DNA of 64,000 nt from Cellulomonas sp. Leaf395 (lineage in GTDB: Bacteria; Actinomycetota; Actinomycetes; Actinomycetales; Cellulomonadaceae), in the NCBI RefSeq assembly GCF_001424125.1, contig NZ_LMQI01000003.1:379653-443652 (forward strand). Reading direction: 5' to 3'. Below, one piece after another: positions 7,331 through 16,336 of the stretch. How positions within the stretch are numbered: the stretch's first letter is position 1; every line of letters starts with the position of its first letter. The notes below the pieces were generated by a model. That model did not search any database. It worked only from the letters and a program-made list of their open reading frames with translations, and had not been told where the DNA came from. The translations under genes were made by a program, and so were the position numbers.

Positions 7331-7348
7331 TGTCAACCCACATTGACA
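7331..7348. promoter_or_regulatory. Operator 2 of the HTH/ClpN operon
   Basis: TGTCAACCCACATTGACA is an inverted repeat with arms TGTCAA/TTGACA and the same core layout as operator 1. The minus-strand consensus of the pair is GTCAAYGTRGGTTGAC. The spacing of nearly three helical turns would place two dimers on the same DNA face. Confidence 0.65.
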
Positions 7349-7558
7349 ACGCTACGTCCGCTCGCGCGGCCCGGAACCCCCCGGAGTGCGGAGGCAGCAG
7401 GTTGCCGGGCGCGGACGTCCGCACTCGTGCGCGTTTCGGACCCGACGGAGTGCGGACGTGCCGTTGCGGCAACGCGTTCGAGCGCCAGAACGACCGGATG
7501 TGCAGACGTCCCGTGGTGGGGGCCGTGCAGGTCGCGCCTCGGTCGGCGGACGCGGGCG
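7349..7558. repeat. Non-coding stretch with copies of a GTGCGGACGT-type repeat
   Basis: About 210 bp without a convincing gene, between the HTH promoter and the end of the kinase gene. It contains a GCGGACGTCCGC palindrome (about 7414-7425) and GAGTGCGGACGTGCCGTTGCGG-like sequence around 7450-7470, both resembling words in the intergenic block at 48861-48976. Short open frames here have no family signature. Confidence 0.45.
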
Positions 7559-8251
7559 TCAGAGGTGGGGGATGACCTGGGGGTGGGCGAGGTCGCGGTT
7601 GTCGATGACGACCGTGGCGCGGGACGCCGGGCGGCAGGTCGACAGGTAGAGGCGCTGGCCCTCGACGTAGCGGGCGTTCGCCGGGTGGGTCGGGTCCGGT
7701 GAGCAGCCGTCGCGGACGGCCATGCGGGCGAACGTCTCCGCGAAGTCGACGTCGAGGTACACCGAGAAGTCCCACCAGCCGGCCAGCTCGTCGCGGTGAA
7801 GGAAGATGCCGTCGACGACGACCACCGTGCTGTCCGTGCCGTGCTCGCGCGGCAGGTCGAGCGCCGCGTCGGTGGCGACGTCGCGGACGGCGCGGCGGAA
7901 CCGGCGGGACCCTCCGGGCGCAAAGGGCTCCAGGACGTGGGTGCGCAGCGCGTCGTAGTCGTAGGAGTCGGCCCAGAAGCCCTCGGGGGAGTGCCGCCCA
8001 CGGCGGTAGCGCTCGTCACGCGGGCGGTGGAACCCGTCGACGCTGATCCGCACGACGGCACGCCCATCGCGCAGCAGCTCGGCGGCGAGCTCGTCGGCGA
8101 ACGTGGTCTTGCCCGCGCCGTCCATGCCGTCGACCGCGACGAGGACCGGGCGCCCGAGTGCTCGGGGGTCCGCGATCCGGCTCGCCACCTCGCGCAGCAT
8201 TGCGAGGCGCGCGACCGACGCCGTGGGCGCCGTGTCCGGGGGCGCGCTCAC
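7559..8251 (-). CDS. Uridine-kinase-like P-loop nucleoside/sugar kinase
   Basis: 230 residues with a P-loop VAVDGMDGAGKTTFADELAA (about residues 37-56). SVDGFHRPRDERYRRG follows at the position where uridine kinases and phosphoribulokinases place their substrate-binding Asp. Next come a Walker-B-like VVVVDGIFLHRDEL and the lid region VRDGCSPDP. The fold is uridine kinase/PRK; phosphorylation of a nucleoside or similar small substrate is expected, but the substrate is not determined. The GTG start at 8251 is the first sensible start before the P-loop. It stands alone and reads away from sucC. Confidence 0.75.
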   Translation of the reverse strand: MSAPPDTAPTASVARLAMLREVASRIADPRALGRPVLVAVDGMDGAGKTTFADELAAELLRDGRAVVRISVDGFHRPRDERYRRGRHSPEGFWADSYDYDALRTHVLEPFAPGGSRRFRRAVRDVATDAALDLPREHGTDSTVVVVDGIFLHRDELAGWWDFSVYLDVDFAETFARMAVRDGCSPDPTHPANARYVEGQRLYLSTCRPASRATVVIDNRDLAHPQVIPHL

Positions 8252-8493
8252 CGGCCGGGACCGTCGACGCCGGAGCGTTGCAGTGCAGTCACGACCGCAT
8301 CCGGATCCATGCCGGGAACGTAGCGGATCGGGGCGTTTCGGGGGAGGGGTTGCGAAGAGTGTGTGGACGAGCCGGCGTCATGGACGCCACATCTCTCGAT
8401 GTGAAGATATCTGTGCGCGGCCGCTACCATCGACCGGGGCGTTTCGGCCGCACAGAGGCCGTCGAATGCCGGTGATGAGAGGACCCAATCCAG
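8252..8493 (+). promoter_or_regulatory. Divergent intergenic region with the sucC promoter/operator
   Basis: This 242-bp gap carries an AT-richer block at 8391-8412 (ATCTCTCGAT then GTGAAGATATCT). It matches the block before icd at 18049-18070 in 17 of 22 positions and contains an imperfect TCTCGA/GTGAAGA dyad. TATCT within it, or TACCAT at 8425-8430, could be the -10 element. The sucC start follows about 65-85 bp later. The rest of the gap shows nothing recognisable. Confidence 0.5.
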
Positions 8494-9675
8494 GTGGACC
8501 TGTTCGAGTACCAGGCACGTGACATCTTCGAGAAGCACGGCGTTCCCGTGCTCGGCGGCGTCGTCGCCACCACCCCGGAGGAGGCCCGCGCCGGCGCGGA
8601 ACAGCTCCTCGGCGGTCAGCCGGGCGTCGTTGTCGTCAAGGCGCAGGTCAAGGTCGGGGGCCGCGGCAAGGCCGGCGGCGTCAAGCTGGCCCGGTCCGCG
8701 GACGACGCGGCCGAGAAGGCCACCGAGATCCTCGGCATGGACATCAAGGGCCACACGGTCCACCGCGTGATGATCGCCGCGGGCGCCAAGATCGCGACCG
8801 AGTTCTACTTCTCCCTCCTGCTGGACCGCGCGGAGCGCCGCTACCTGGCCATGTGCTCGGTCGAGGGCGGCATGGACATCGAGCAGCTCGCGGTGGAGCG
8901 TCCCGACGCCCTCGCCAAGGTCGCGGTCGACCCGCGCACCGGCATCGACCAGGCGAAGGCCGACGAGATCGTCGCCGCCGCCGGCTTCACGCCGGACATC
9001 GCCCCCAAGGTGGCCGCGGTCCTGCAGACCCTGTGGACCGTCTACCGCAGCGAGGACGCCACGCTCGTCGAGGTGAACCCGCTGGTCCTCACCGAGGACG
9101 GCGAGATCGTCGCGCTCGACGGCAAGGTCACGCTCGACGAGAACGCGGGCTTCCGCCACCCGGAGCACGCCGAGCTCGAGGACACCGCCGCGGCGGACCC
9201 GCTCGAGGCCAAGGCCAAGGAGGCGGACCTCAACTACGTCAAGCTCGACGGCGAGGTCGGCATCATCGGCAACGGCGCCGGGCTCGTGATGAGCACCCTC
9301 GACGTCGTCGCGTACGCCGGTGAGGCGCACGGCGGGGTCAAGCCTGCCAACTTCCTCGACATCGGCGGCGGTGCGAGCGCCGAGATCATGGCGGCCGGCC
9401 TGCACATCATCCTGACGGACCCGCAGGTCAAGTCGGTCTTCGTCAACGTCTTCGGCGGCATCACGGCGTGCGACGCCGTCGCCAACGGCATCGTCGCGGC
9501 GCTCGAGATCCTCGGCGACGAGGAGAACAAGCCGCTCGTCGTGCGCCTGGACGGCAACAACGTGCTCGAGGGCCGTCGCATCCTCGCCGAGGCCGGTCAC
9601 CCGCTGGTCACCATCGCGGACACGATGGACGGCGGCGCCGACAAGGCGGCCGAGCTCGCCCACGCCGCCGCCTGA
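8494..9675 (+). CDS. sucC: Succinate-CoA ligase, ADP/GDP-forming, beta subunit
   Basis: 393 residues, close to the usual 388. It begins [20 protein letters not shown], the family N-terminus, with an ATP-grasp domain ([18 protein letters not shown], then [16 protein letters not shown] and [20 protein letters not shown]). The C-terminal CoA-ligase domain has [13 protein letters not shown] and [16 protein letters not shown]. Together with SucD it interconverts succinyl-CoA and succinate with substrate-level phosphorylation in the TCA cycle. GTG is the start, with GAGAGGA upstream. sucD follows 42 bp downstream, and the pair share the promoter in the gap before sucC. Confidence 0.97.
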   Translation: MDLFEYQARDIFEKHGVPVLGGVVATTPEEARAGAEQLLGGQPGVVVVKAQVKVGGRGKAGGVKLARSADDAAEKATEILGMDIKGHTVHRVMIAAGAKIATEFYFSLLLDRAERRYLAMCSVEGGMDIEQLAVERPDALAKVAVDPRTGIDQAKADEIVAAAGFTPDIAPKVAAVLQTLWTVYRSEDATLVEVNPLVLTEDGEIVALDGKVTLDENAGFRHPEHAELEDTAAADPLEAKAKEADLNYVKLDGEVGIIGNGAGLVMSTLDVVAYAGEAHGGVKPANFLDIGGGASAEIMAAGLHIILTDPQVKSVFVNVFGGITACDAVANGIVAALEILGDEENKPLVVRLDGNNVLEGRRILAEAGHPLVTIADTMDGGADKAAELAHAAA

Positions 9676-9717
9676 GACCGCTGACCGCAACAGTCGTAGA
9701 GAGAAGCAGATACCACC

Positions 9718-10593
9718 ATGGCGATCTTCCTGACCGAGGCATCCAAGGTCATCGTCCAGGGCATGACGGGTTCCGAGGGCCAGAAGCACACGACCCGCAT
9801 GCTCGCGTCCGGCACGTCCGTCGTCGGCGGGGTGAACCCGCGCAAGGCAGGGACCTCGGTGGCGTTCGGTGATACGGACGTCCCCGTCTTCGGCTCCGTC
9901 TCCGAGGCGATGGACGCCACGGGCGCGGACGTCTCCGTCGTGTTCGTTCCGCCGGCCCACACCAAGGCCGCGGTCGTCGAGGCGATCGAGGCAGGCATCC
10001 CGCTCGTCGTCATCATCACCGAGGGCGTCCCCGTGGCCGACACCGCCGAGTTCTTCGCGCTCGCGCTGGAGAAGAACGTGCGGCTCATCGGCCCCAACTG
10101 CCCCGGCCTGATCAGCCCCGGGAAGTCCAACGTGGGCATCATCCCGGCGGACATCACCGGCCCCGGCCGCGTCGGCCTGGTCTCGAAGTCGGGCACGCTG
10201 ACCTACCAGATGATGTACGAGCTGCGGGACTTCGGGTTCTCCACGGCCATCGGCATCGGCGGCGACCCGATCATCGGCACCACGCACATCGACGCCCTCG
10301 CGGCGTTCGAGGCGGACCCCGAGACCGAGGTCATCGTGATGATCGGTGAGATCGGTGGCGACGCCGAGGAGCGTGCCGCCGCCTACATCGCCGAGCACGT
10401 CACCAAGCCCGTCGTCGGCTACGTCGCCGGGTTCACGGCGCCGGAGGGCAAGACGATGGGCCACGCCGGCGCCATCGTCTCGGGCTCGTCGGGCACCGCG
10501 CAGGCCAAGAAGGAGGCTCTCGAGGCTGCGGGTGTCAAGGTCGGCAAGACGCCGTCCGAGACGGCCGAGCTCGCGCGCCAGCTGTTGAGCTGA
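9718..10593 (+). CDS. sucD: Succinate-CoA ligase, alpha subunit
   Basis: 291 residues. The CoA-binding Rossmann domain carries [13 protein letters not shown] and GGVNPRKAG. Middle motifs are [19 protein letters not shown] and [10 protein letters not shown]. The phosphohistidine is His249 in [10 protein letters not shown], equivalent to the active-site His of the E. coli enzyme. It forms the ligase with SucC and is cotranscribed with it. The ATG follows an AGAGAGAAG ribosome site. A hairpin at 10610-10634 follows the stop, so the operon probably ends here. Confidence 0.97.
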   Translation: MAIFLTEASKVIVQGMTGSEGQKHTTRMLASGTSVVGGVNPRKAGTSVAFGDTDVPVFGSVSEAMDATGADVSVVFVPPAHTKAAVVEAIEAGIPLVVIITEGVPVADTAEFFALALEKNVRLIGPNCPGLISPGKSNVGIIPADITGPGRVGLVSKSGTLTYQMMYELRDFGFSTAIGIGGDPIIGTTHIDALAAFEADPETEVIVMIGEIGGDAEERAAAYIAEHVTKPVVGYVAGFTAPEGKTMGHAGAIVSGSSGTAQAKKEALEAAGVKVGKTPSETAELARQLLS

Positions 10594-10609
10594 TCTCCTC
10601 GTCCGTCGG

Positions 10610-10634
10610 CCCCGGTGAGCCGAGCTTACCGGGG
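10610..10634 (+). terminator. Putative terminator after sucCD
   Basis: CCCCGGTGAG (10610-10619) pairs with CTTACCGGGG (10625-10634) with one mismatch and a 5-nt loop. It sits 16 bp past the sucD stop and just before the next start, so it may also act as an attenuating hairpin. Confidence 0.5.
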
Positions 10635-10639
10635 TCGAC

Positions 10640-11995
10640 GTGTCTGACCGGTCGGCCGACGCGCCGCGGCGGGTTCGTCGCTCCGGCGAGCGCGGCAGCG
10701 ACCATGGCACCGTGAGCGCCACCGGCCCCCGTACGGGAGGCACCCCCGTCGTCGACCGTCGCCGTCGCCGCACGCTCGTCGACGAGTACACCTCCAACTT
10801 CTTCACGAGCGCGATCGACGGTGCGCCACGCTGGGTGGCGGGGGTCCTGTCCGCACTGCAGGCAGCGCTGCTCTCGTTCCTCGTCCTGGCGCTCCCGGCC
10901 GTCGCGGCCTACGTCGCGACGTCGGCGGACCCGTCGAACAGCGGTGTCGGCTGGTTCCGCTCGGTCGGGGTGGGATCGTCCCTCTGGCTGCTCGGGCACG
11001 GGGTCCCGGCGCACGTCGGTCCGGTCGTGGTGACGCTGGTACCGCTCGGGGTGACGCTGCTCGCGCTCTTCGTCTGCTACGCCTCGGCGCGGAGGTCAGG
11101 TGTGGCGACGTGGCAGGCCTACGCGGCGGGTGTCGGCGCGTACACGCTGGTCACCGTCCTGCTCGCGCTGGTCACCGGCACCGTGGGCGTGGACCTGGCG
11201 CGCGCGTTCGCCGGCGGTGCGGCGGTCTCCGCGATCGGTCTCGGCGCCGGATTGCTCGCGCGCCTCGAGGCCCCGTCGTTGCGCGCGCTCACCCGACCCG
11301 TGTGGTCCCGCTGCCCGGTGTCCGTCCGGACCGGCGCCGCCGGCGGGCTGCTCGGGTCGGCCTCGCTGGTGCTCGTCGCCGCGTTGGTGACCGCGCTGTG
11401 GGTCCTGGCGGGCCGGGCCACCATCGGGGACGTCATCCGCGGGCTCGGGCTCGACGCCGTCGGTGGGGTGGTGCTGGCGGTCGCGGAGCTGGCCTACCTG
11501 CCAAACCTGGTCGTGTGGGCGCTCGCGTGGCTGACGGGCGCAGGCTTCGCCGTGGGCGAGGGGACGCACTTCGCGCCCGACGACGTGGTCGGTGGTGCGC
11601 TGCCCGCCGTGCCGATGCTCGGGGCACTCCCGTCCTCCGACGTCGTGGGACCGGCGACGAACCTGGTCCCGCTCGTGCTCGTGGGGGTCGGCGCCTTCGT
11701 CGGGCTGTACGTCCACCGGCGACTGGTGCCGCAGCGGTGGTGGGACACGGCGCTCGCGTGCGGCACAGCCGCTGCCGGCGTCGTCGTCGTCGTCACGCTC
11801 CTGGTCACGCTCGCGAGCGGCGGGATCGGCCCGGACCGGCTGGCGGAGGTCGGCGCGCAGGGCGGTGTCGTCGGGCTGCTGGCAGGTGCAGGAACGCTCG
11901 TCGGGGCGCTGATCGTGGCACTGCCCGCCGACGCGTTGCTGCGCGCGGAGATCGCCCGAGCCGTCCGAGCGATGGTGCGGCGCGAGCCGTCCTGA
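10640..11995 (+). CDS. DUF6350-type multi-pass membrane protein
   Basis: 451 residues. A basic, unstructured N-terminus of about 55 residues is followed by FFTSAIDGAPRWVAGVLSAL and roughly ten hydrophobic segments. The pattern, including SVGVGSSLWLLGHGVPAH and VAELAYLPNLVVWALAWLTG with GTHFAPDDVVGG, fits the actinobacterial DUF6350 family, sometimes labelled a cell-division membrane protein. No enzymatic motif is visible. The GTG at 10640 gives the longest form; a GTG at 10712 (VSATGP) is an alternative. The end is 6 bp from a convergent gene with no hairpin between them. Confidence 0.65.
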   Translation: MSDRSADAPRRVRRSGERGSDHGTVSATGPRTGGTPVVDRRRRRTLVDEYTSNFFTSAIDGAPRWVAGVLSALQAALLSFLVLALPAVAAYVATSADPSNSGVGWFRSVGVGSSLWLLGHGVPAHVGPVVVTLVPLGVTLLALFVCYASARRSGVATWQAYAAGVGAYTLVTVLLALVTGTVGVDLARAFAGGAAVSAIGLGAGLLARLEAPSLRALTRPVWSRCPVSVRTGAAGGLLGSASLVLVAALVTALWVLAGRATIGDVIRGLGLDAVGGVVLAVAELAYLPNLVVWALAWLTGAGFAVGEGTHFAPDDVVGGALPAVPMLGALPSSDVVGPATNLVPLVLVGVGAFVGLYVHRRLVPQRWWDTALACGTAAAGVVVVVTLLVTLASGGIGPDRLAEVGAQGGVVGLLAGAGTLVGALIVALPADALLRAEIARAVRAMVRREPS

Positions 11996-12001
11996 CGTGC
12001 C

Positions 12002-12544
12002 TCAGGATCCGGTGCTGCGCTCCTCGAGCGAGGTGCGCAGGTCGTCGAGGTCCTTCTCGAACTGCGTCTCGCAGGCGCTCTTCGCCCCGACCGTCAGCGC
12101 ACCCTCGAGGCACTCCTGCTTGTCCTGCTGCGCCGGCCACAGCGCCAGCTGCACGCTGAGGAGCAGTGTCCAGGAGAGGGCGATGACCAGTCCGACGGAG
12201 AGCAGGGGCACGAGCCCTCGCGACCGGGCGCGGACGGCGACCACCACCGCGCGGACACAGACGACGACCGCGCTGAGCGCGAACAGGAGCGCGGCAGCCT
12301 GCCAGGGCAGCGGCAGGGTGGCCACGAGCACCGACGCGAGCACGAGCACGGCGAACAACCGCGTGAGCCCTGTGGCGCGTGCCGTGCCCTCAGGGTCGGC
12401 CGGCGGCTGGTCTGCGACGACGGGAGCCCGCGACGGCTCGCCGGCAGGCGGCCAGACGGGGGCATCCTGAGGCTGCGGGGCGTCCGTCCGGGCGTCGTCC
12501 GGCGTGCCGGGACGGTGCTCGGGGGGCGCGTACGGGTTGCTCAC
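12002..12544 (-). CDS. Membrane protein with proline-rich N-terminus, function unknown
   Basis: 180 residues from the GTG at 12544 (MSNPYAPPEHRPG...). The first 60 residues are proline-rich and probably disordered in the cytoplasm. Three transmembrane segments follow at about residues 63-80, 84-105 and 112-137. A 40-residue charged tail outside the membrane contains two cysteines (QECLEG and KSACETQFEKD) that could form a disulfide. The start matches the common actinobacterial opening SNPYAPP; longer in-frame starts run into the purN promoter and are unlikely. It is divergent from purN across 76 bp. No known family was recognised. Confidence 0.65.
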   Translation of the reverse strand: MSNPYAPPEHRPGTPDDARTDAPQPQDAPVWPPAGEPSRAPVVADQPPADPEGTARATGLTRLFAVLVLASVLVATLPLPWQAAALLFALSAVVVCVRAVVVAVRARSRGLVPLLSVGLVIALSWTLLLSVQLALWPAQQDKQECLEGALTVGAKSACETQFEKDLDDLRTSLEERSTGS

Positions 12545-12620
12545 CCGAGCATTCTCGCCCACGGACGGTGGATGCCGGACGGGCCGTCCGCACCGGCCGG
12601 CCCGCCGGTAGGGTCGGCGC

Positions 12621-13265
12621 GTGACGCACGAGACGCCCCGCCCCGCCCCGGCCACTCGCGACTCGGGACGGCTGGTGGTCCTCGTCTCGGGCACCGGCTC
12701 GAACCTGGCGGCGCTGCTGGCTGCGCACGACGATCCCGCCTACGGGGCGCGCGTCGTGGCGGTGGTCGCCGATCGCGACAACATCCGGGCGCTCGACATC
12801 GCGCGGGAGGCGGGCATCCCGACGGCCGTCGTCTCGATCAAGGACTTCGACGACCGTGCCGCGTGGGACGCCGCCATCGCGGAGACCGTGGCGGTGTTCT
12901 CGCCCGACCTGATCGTGCTCGCCGGGTTCATGAAGCTGTTCGGCGCCACGTTCCTCGGACGCTTCGGCGGCCGGATCGTGAACACCCACCCGGCCTTGCT
13001 GCCGTCGTTCCCCGGTGCGCACGGGGTACGGGACGCCCTCGCCTATGGCGTGAAGGTCACGGGGTGCACGGTGATGGTGGTCGACGAGGGCATCGACACC
13101 GGGCCGATCCTGGCGCAGGCCGCGGTCGCCGTGGAGCCGGACGACGACGAGTCCACGCTGCACGAGCGGATCAAGGCTGTCGAGCGCACGCTGCTCGTCG
13201 AGTGGGTCGGACGCATCGCACGCGGCGGGCTTCGCGTCGAGGGCAGGCACGCGATCGTCGGCTGA
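12621..13265 (+). CDS. purN: Phosphoribosylglycinamide formyltransferase (GAR transformylase)
   Basis: 214 residues, the standard length. It opens with the GAR-binding SGTGSNLAALL. The catalytic trio is visible as Asn121 and His123 in NTHPALLPSFPGAHG and Asp159 in DEGIDTGPIL. It transfers the formyl group of 10-formyl-THF to GAR in purine biosynthesis. The GTG start is 76 bp from a divergent membrane-protein gene. purH follows after a riboswitch-bearing leader, so purN and purH can be transcribed together or purH alone. Confidence 0.96.
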   Translation: MTHETPRPAPATRDSGRLVVLVSGTGSNLAALLAAHDDPAYGARVVAVVADRDNIRALDIAREAGIPTAVVSIKDFDDRAAWDAAIAETVAVFSPDLIVLAGFMKLFGATFLGRFGGRIVNTHPALLPSFPGAHGVRDALAYGVKVTGCTVMVVDEGIDTGPILAQAAVAVEPDDDESTLHERIKAVERTLLVEWVGRIARGGLRVEGRHAIVG

Positions 13266-13294
13266 CACGCCGGTCGCCTCGGCTAGACTCGGCA

Positions 13295-13376
13295 CCGGTC
13301 GTGACTGGCGCAGGTGGGTGCAACCACCGGGGAGCGGCCGCAGTGCCCCGCCACGCACCGCCCGCCTGGGTGCATG
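13295..13376 (+). ncRNA. ZTP (pfl) riboswitch upstream of purH
   Basis: The leader begins with GGTCGTGACTGGCG, then a GGTGG/CCACC stem, then the conserved ACCGGGGAGCG, and ends with CGCCTGGG after a variable linker. These are the conserved pieces of the ZTP-sensing pfl motif. A -10-like TAGACT lies at 13284-13289, placing the transcript start at the aptamer edge. ZTP/ZMP binding, a signal of 10-formyl-THF shortage, normally turns on one-carbon and purine genes. Control of purH is the expected role. Confidence 0.88.
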
Positions 13377-13415
13377 GGTCCGCCTCAGCCGACCCTGCAT
13401 CAGGAGCCGCCGCGC

Positions 13416-15008
13416 ATGTCCTCCACCGAGAACCAGCGACCCATCCGTCGCGCCCTCGTCAGCGTCTACGACAAGACCGGCCTGACCGACCTGGCCGCCG
13501 CCCTGCACGCCGCCGGCGTCGAGATCGTCTCCACGGGCTCGACCGCCTCCACCATCGCCGCCACGGGCGTCCCCGTGACCCGTGTCGAGGAGCTCACGGG
13601 CTTCCCGGAGTGCCTCGACGGGCGCGTCAAGACTCTGCACCCGCGGGTGCACGCAGGCGTGCTGGCCGACACCCGGCTCCCGGAGCACCTCGCGCAGCTG
13701 GACGAGCTGGGCATCGCCCCGTTCGAGCTGGTCGTCGTCAACCTCTACCCGTTCACCGCGACCGTCGCGTCCGGTGCCGGGCCCGACGAGTGCGTCGAGC
13801 AGATCGACATCGGCGGCCCGTCGATGGTCCGCGCCGCGGCGAAGAACCACCCGAGCGTGGCCGTCGTCGTCGACCCCGCGCGGTACGACGAGGTCGTGGC
13901 CGCCGTCGGAGCAGGCGGCTTCACGCTCGCCGCACGCCGGCTGCTCGCGGCCGACGCGTTCGCGCACACCGCCGCGTACGACGCCGCCGTGGCCAGCTGG
14001 TTCGCCGCCGACTACGCGCCCGACGAGGAGGCCGCCGACTCCGGGTTCCCGGCGTTCACGGGGACCACGTGGGTGCGCGGCGAGGTGCTGCGCTACGGCG
14101 AGAACCCGCACCAGCAGGCGGCGCTCTACCTGACGCCCGACGGCGCGGCCGGACGAGGGCTGGCCGGGGCGCAGCAGCTGCACGGCAAGGCGATGAGCTA
14201 CAACAACTACGTCGACGCCGACGCCGCCTGGCGTGCCGCGCACGACCACACCGACCCGGCCGTCGCGATCATCAAGCACGCCAACCCGTGCGGCATCGCC
14301 GTGGGCGCGGACGTGGCCGACGCCCACGCGAAGGCGCACGCGTGCGACCCGGTGTCCGCCTTCGGCGGCGTCATCGCGACCAACCGCACCCTCACGGCCG
14401 CCGCCGCGGAGCAGATCGCGCCGGTGTTCACCGAGGTCGTCGTCGCCCCCGGCTTCGAGCCCGAGGCGCTCGAGATCCTCGCGCGCAAGAAGAACATCCG
14501 GCTCCTGCAGGTGACGCCCGTCGACGGCGTGCGCACCGAGCGGCGTGCCGTCACCGGCGGTCTGCTCGTGCAGGAGCTCGACCAGGTGGACGCCCCCGGC
14601 GACGACCCGGCGGCCTGGACCCTGGCGGCCGGTGCGGCGGCCGACGACGCCACGCTCGCCGACCTCACGTTCGCCTGGCGGGCCGTGCGCGCGGTGAAGT
14701 CGAACGCGATCCTGCTCGCCGACGCGGGCGCGTCCGTGGGCGTCGGCATGGGGCAGGTCAACCGGGTGGACTCGTGCCGGCTCGCGGTCGAGCGCGCCAA
14801 CACCGGTGACGCCGAGCGCGCGCGGGGGGCCGTCGCCGCCTCCGACGCGTTCTTCCCGTTCGCCGACGGCGCCCAGGTGCTCATCGACGCGGGCGTGCGC
14901 GCCATCGTGCAGCCGGGCGGCTCCGTCCGCGACGAGGAGGTCATCGCCGCGGCGCAGGCCGCCGGCGTGACGCTCTACCTGACGGGCACCCGGCACTTCG
15001 CGCACTGA
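13416..15008 (+). CDS. purH: Bifunctional AICAR transformylase / IMP cyclohydrolase
   Basis: 530 residues. The N-terminal MGS-like cyclohydrolase domain begins [20 protein letters not shown] and contains [16 protein letters not shown]. The C-terminal AICAR transformylase domain carries [39 protein letters not shown] and [10 protein letters not shown], ending [13 protein letters not shown]. It performs the last two steps to IMP, using 10-formyl-THF. The start ATG at 13416 follows CAGGAG; in-frame codons upstream overlap the riboswitch and are leader. It ends 3 bp from a convergent flavoprotein gene. Confidence 0.97.
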   Translation: MSSTENQRPIRRALVSVYDKTGLTDLAAALHAAGVEIVSTGSTASTIAATGVPVTRVEELTGFPECLDGRVKTLHPRVHAGVLADTRLPEHLAQLDELGIAPFELVVVNLYPFTATVASGAGPDECVEQIDIGGPSMVRAAAKNHPSVAVVVDPARYDEVVAAVGAGGFTLAARRLLAADAFAHTAAYDAAVASWFAADYAPDEEAADSGFPAFTGTTWVRGEVLRYGENPHQQAALYLTPDGAAGRGLAGAQQLHGKAMSYNNYVDADAAWRAAHDHTDPAVAIIKHANPCGIAVGADVADAHAKAHACDPVSAFGGVIATNRTLTAAAAEQIAPVFTEVVVAPGFEPEALEILARKKNIRLLQVTPVDGVRTERRAVTGGLLVQELDQVDAPGDDPAAWTLAAGAAADDATLADLTFAWRAVRAVKSNAILLADAGASVGVGMGQVNRVDSCRLAVERANTGDAERARGAVAASDAFFPFADGAQVLIDAGVRAIVQPGGSVRDEEVIAAAQAAGVTLYLTGTRHFAH

Positions 15009-15011
15009 GCG

Positions 15012-16283
15012 CTAGACGAGGGAGGCCTCCCGCAGGGGCCGCCCCGGGTCGACTGCCAGCGTGCGGTCGAGCCGGGGCAGGCCCGGGGCGGTGAACAGCC
15101 TGCGCGCGGCGCCGACGTCGCGCGGGCGGTCGACGGTGAGAATCGCACCGACCTCGTCGGAGCCCCGTCGGAACCACAGGGCGGCCCAGCCTCCGCCACC
15201 GGCCGGGTCCCCGCGCAGGACGACCTCGTCGGCGGTTCGCGGACCGCCGAACAGTGCCAGCTCGTGGCCCAGCTGCGTGGAGAACACGTACGGCGCGACG
15301 TCGGTGACGGCGTCGGTCGGGGCGCCCAGCAGGTCGGCGACGAGCGCCGCCGGACCCCGCAGCGCGCCGTCCCAGTGCCCGCCGGGCACCCAGCCGTGCC
15401 GCGCGGAGCGGCGCAGCGCGACGTCGCCCACCGCTCGGACGCTGCGCGGCGCACCGACCACCCGGTGGTGCTCGTCGACCCGGAGCGAGCCGTCCGGCTC
15501 GCGGGGGAGCGCACGAGCCAGCCAGTCGGTGCTCGGGCGCGCGCCCACCGCCGCGAGCACGATGTCGGCGGCGATCAGCTTGCCGTCCGCGAGGCTCACG
15601 CCGTTGCTGCCGACCTCGACCACGTGCTCGCCGGTCAGCAGCCGGACACCCGCCGCGGCATACCACGGGCCGGTCAGCTCCCCGACGGTCGGGCCCAGCG
15701 CGGTGACGAGCGGGGCACCGTTCGCCTCTACCACGACGACGTCCACCCCGGCTGCGGAAGCCACGCCGGCCACCTCCGCGCCGATCCACCCCGCGCCGAT
15801 CACGACGAGCCGCGCGCCCGGCACGAGCGCCGCCCGGAGCCGCTCGGCGTCGGCGGCGGTGTGCAGGGTCAGGGCCGCCTCCCAGCCCGGCGGCCGGACG
15901 GCGTGCGCGCCGCTGGCCACGACGAGCGAGTCGGCGCTCAGTGGGCCGTCGTCGGTGAGCACCTCCGGTCGCGCCCCCGACGGCGAGAGCCCGCGCGCCG
16001 GGGTGTGCAGGTGCACCTCGTCCGCGAGGCTGAGCAGATCGGCGCCGATCTCGTCGGCCAGCCACGTCGGCCGGGGACGGTCCAGGAGGTGTTTGGACAG
16101 CGGCGGGCGGTCGTACGGCGCGATGCCCTCGGCGCCGAGCACCACGACGCGCCCGTCGTACCCTCGCTCACGCAGCGCTGCGACCGTCTGGGTACCCGCA
16201 AGACCTGCACCGACGACGAGCACGTCACCAGGTGGTCGGGTGTCGGCGTGATCACTGTGGTCGTCGTGGGTCCGGGCGGTCAC
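15012..16283 (-). CDS. FAD/NAD(P)-dependent ferredoxin-reductase-type oxidoreductase
   Basis: 423 residues from the GTG at 16283. The FAD fold shows VLVVGAGLAGTQTVAALRER at about residues 21-40, then YDRPPLSKHLL, typical of ferredoxin/rubredoxin reductases. The NAD(P) fold is VVIGAGWIGAEVAGVASAAG. The second FAD motif is RAVGDVALRRS, and a reductase-type C-terminal domain follows. It likely passes electrons from NAD(P)H to a ferredoxin or oxygenase partner, none of which is encoded nearby. The first 20 residues are His/Asp-rich. It is divergent from the DUF3017 gene across 53 bp. Confidence 0.82.
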   Translation of the reverse strand: MTARTHDDHSDHADTRPPGDVLVVGAGLAGTQTVAALRERGYDGRVVVLGAEGIAPYDRPPLSKHLLDRPRPTWLADEIGADLLSLADEVHLHTPARGLSPSGARPEVLTDDGPLSADSLVVASGAHAVRPPGWEAALTLHTAADAERLRAALVPGARLVVIGAGWIGAEVAGVASAAGVDVVVVEANGAPLVTALGPTVGELTGPWYAAAGVRLLTGEHVVEVGSNGVSLADGKLIAADIVLAAVGARPSTDWLARALPREPDGSLRVDEHHRVVGAPRSVRAVGDVALRRSARHGWVPGGHWDGALRGPAALVADLLGAPTDAVTDVAPYVFSTQLGHELALFGGPRTADEVVLRGDPAGGGGWAALWFRRGSDEVGAILTVDRPRDVGAARRLFTAPGLPRLDRTLAVDPGRPLREASLV

Positions 16284-16336
16284 CTCGCAACGGTAGTCTC
16301 CCGTGGGGAGGCACGAGCGAGATGGTGAAGGAGCGC

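Noticed and set aside
8248..10806. An 852-codon open frame antisense to sucCD
   Set aside because: Its translation is Arg/Asp/Val-rich with no family signature and mirrors the codon bias of sucCD. This is a high-GC third-position shadow.
12545..12694. Longer start for the membrane protein at 12002-12544
   Set aside because: The extension is Arg-rich, crosses the purN promoter and the first purN codons, and lacks the SNPYAPP opening typical of such proteins.
13314..13415. In-frame N-terminal extension of purH
   Set aside because: These bases form the ZTP riboswitch, and a ribosome site precedes the ATG at 13416.
12390..15005. An 871-codon open frame antisense to purN/purH
   Set aside because: It covers two certain genes and a riboswitch in antisense and has no domain.
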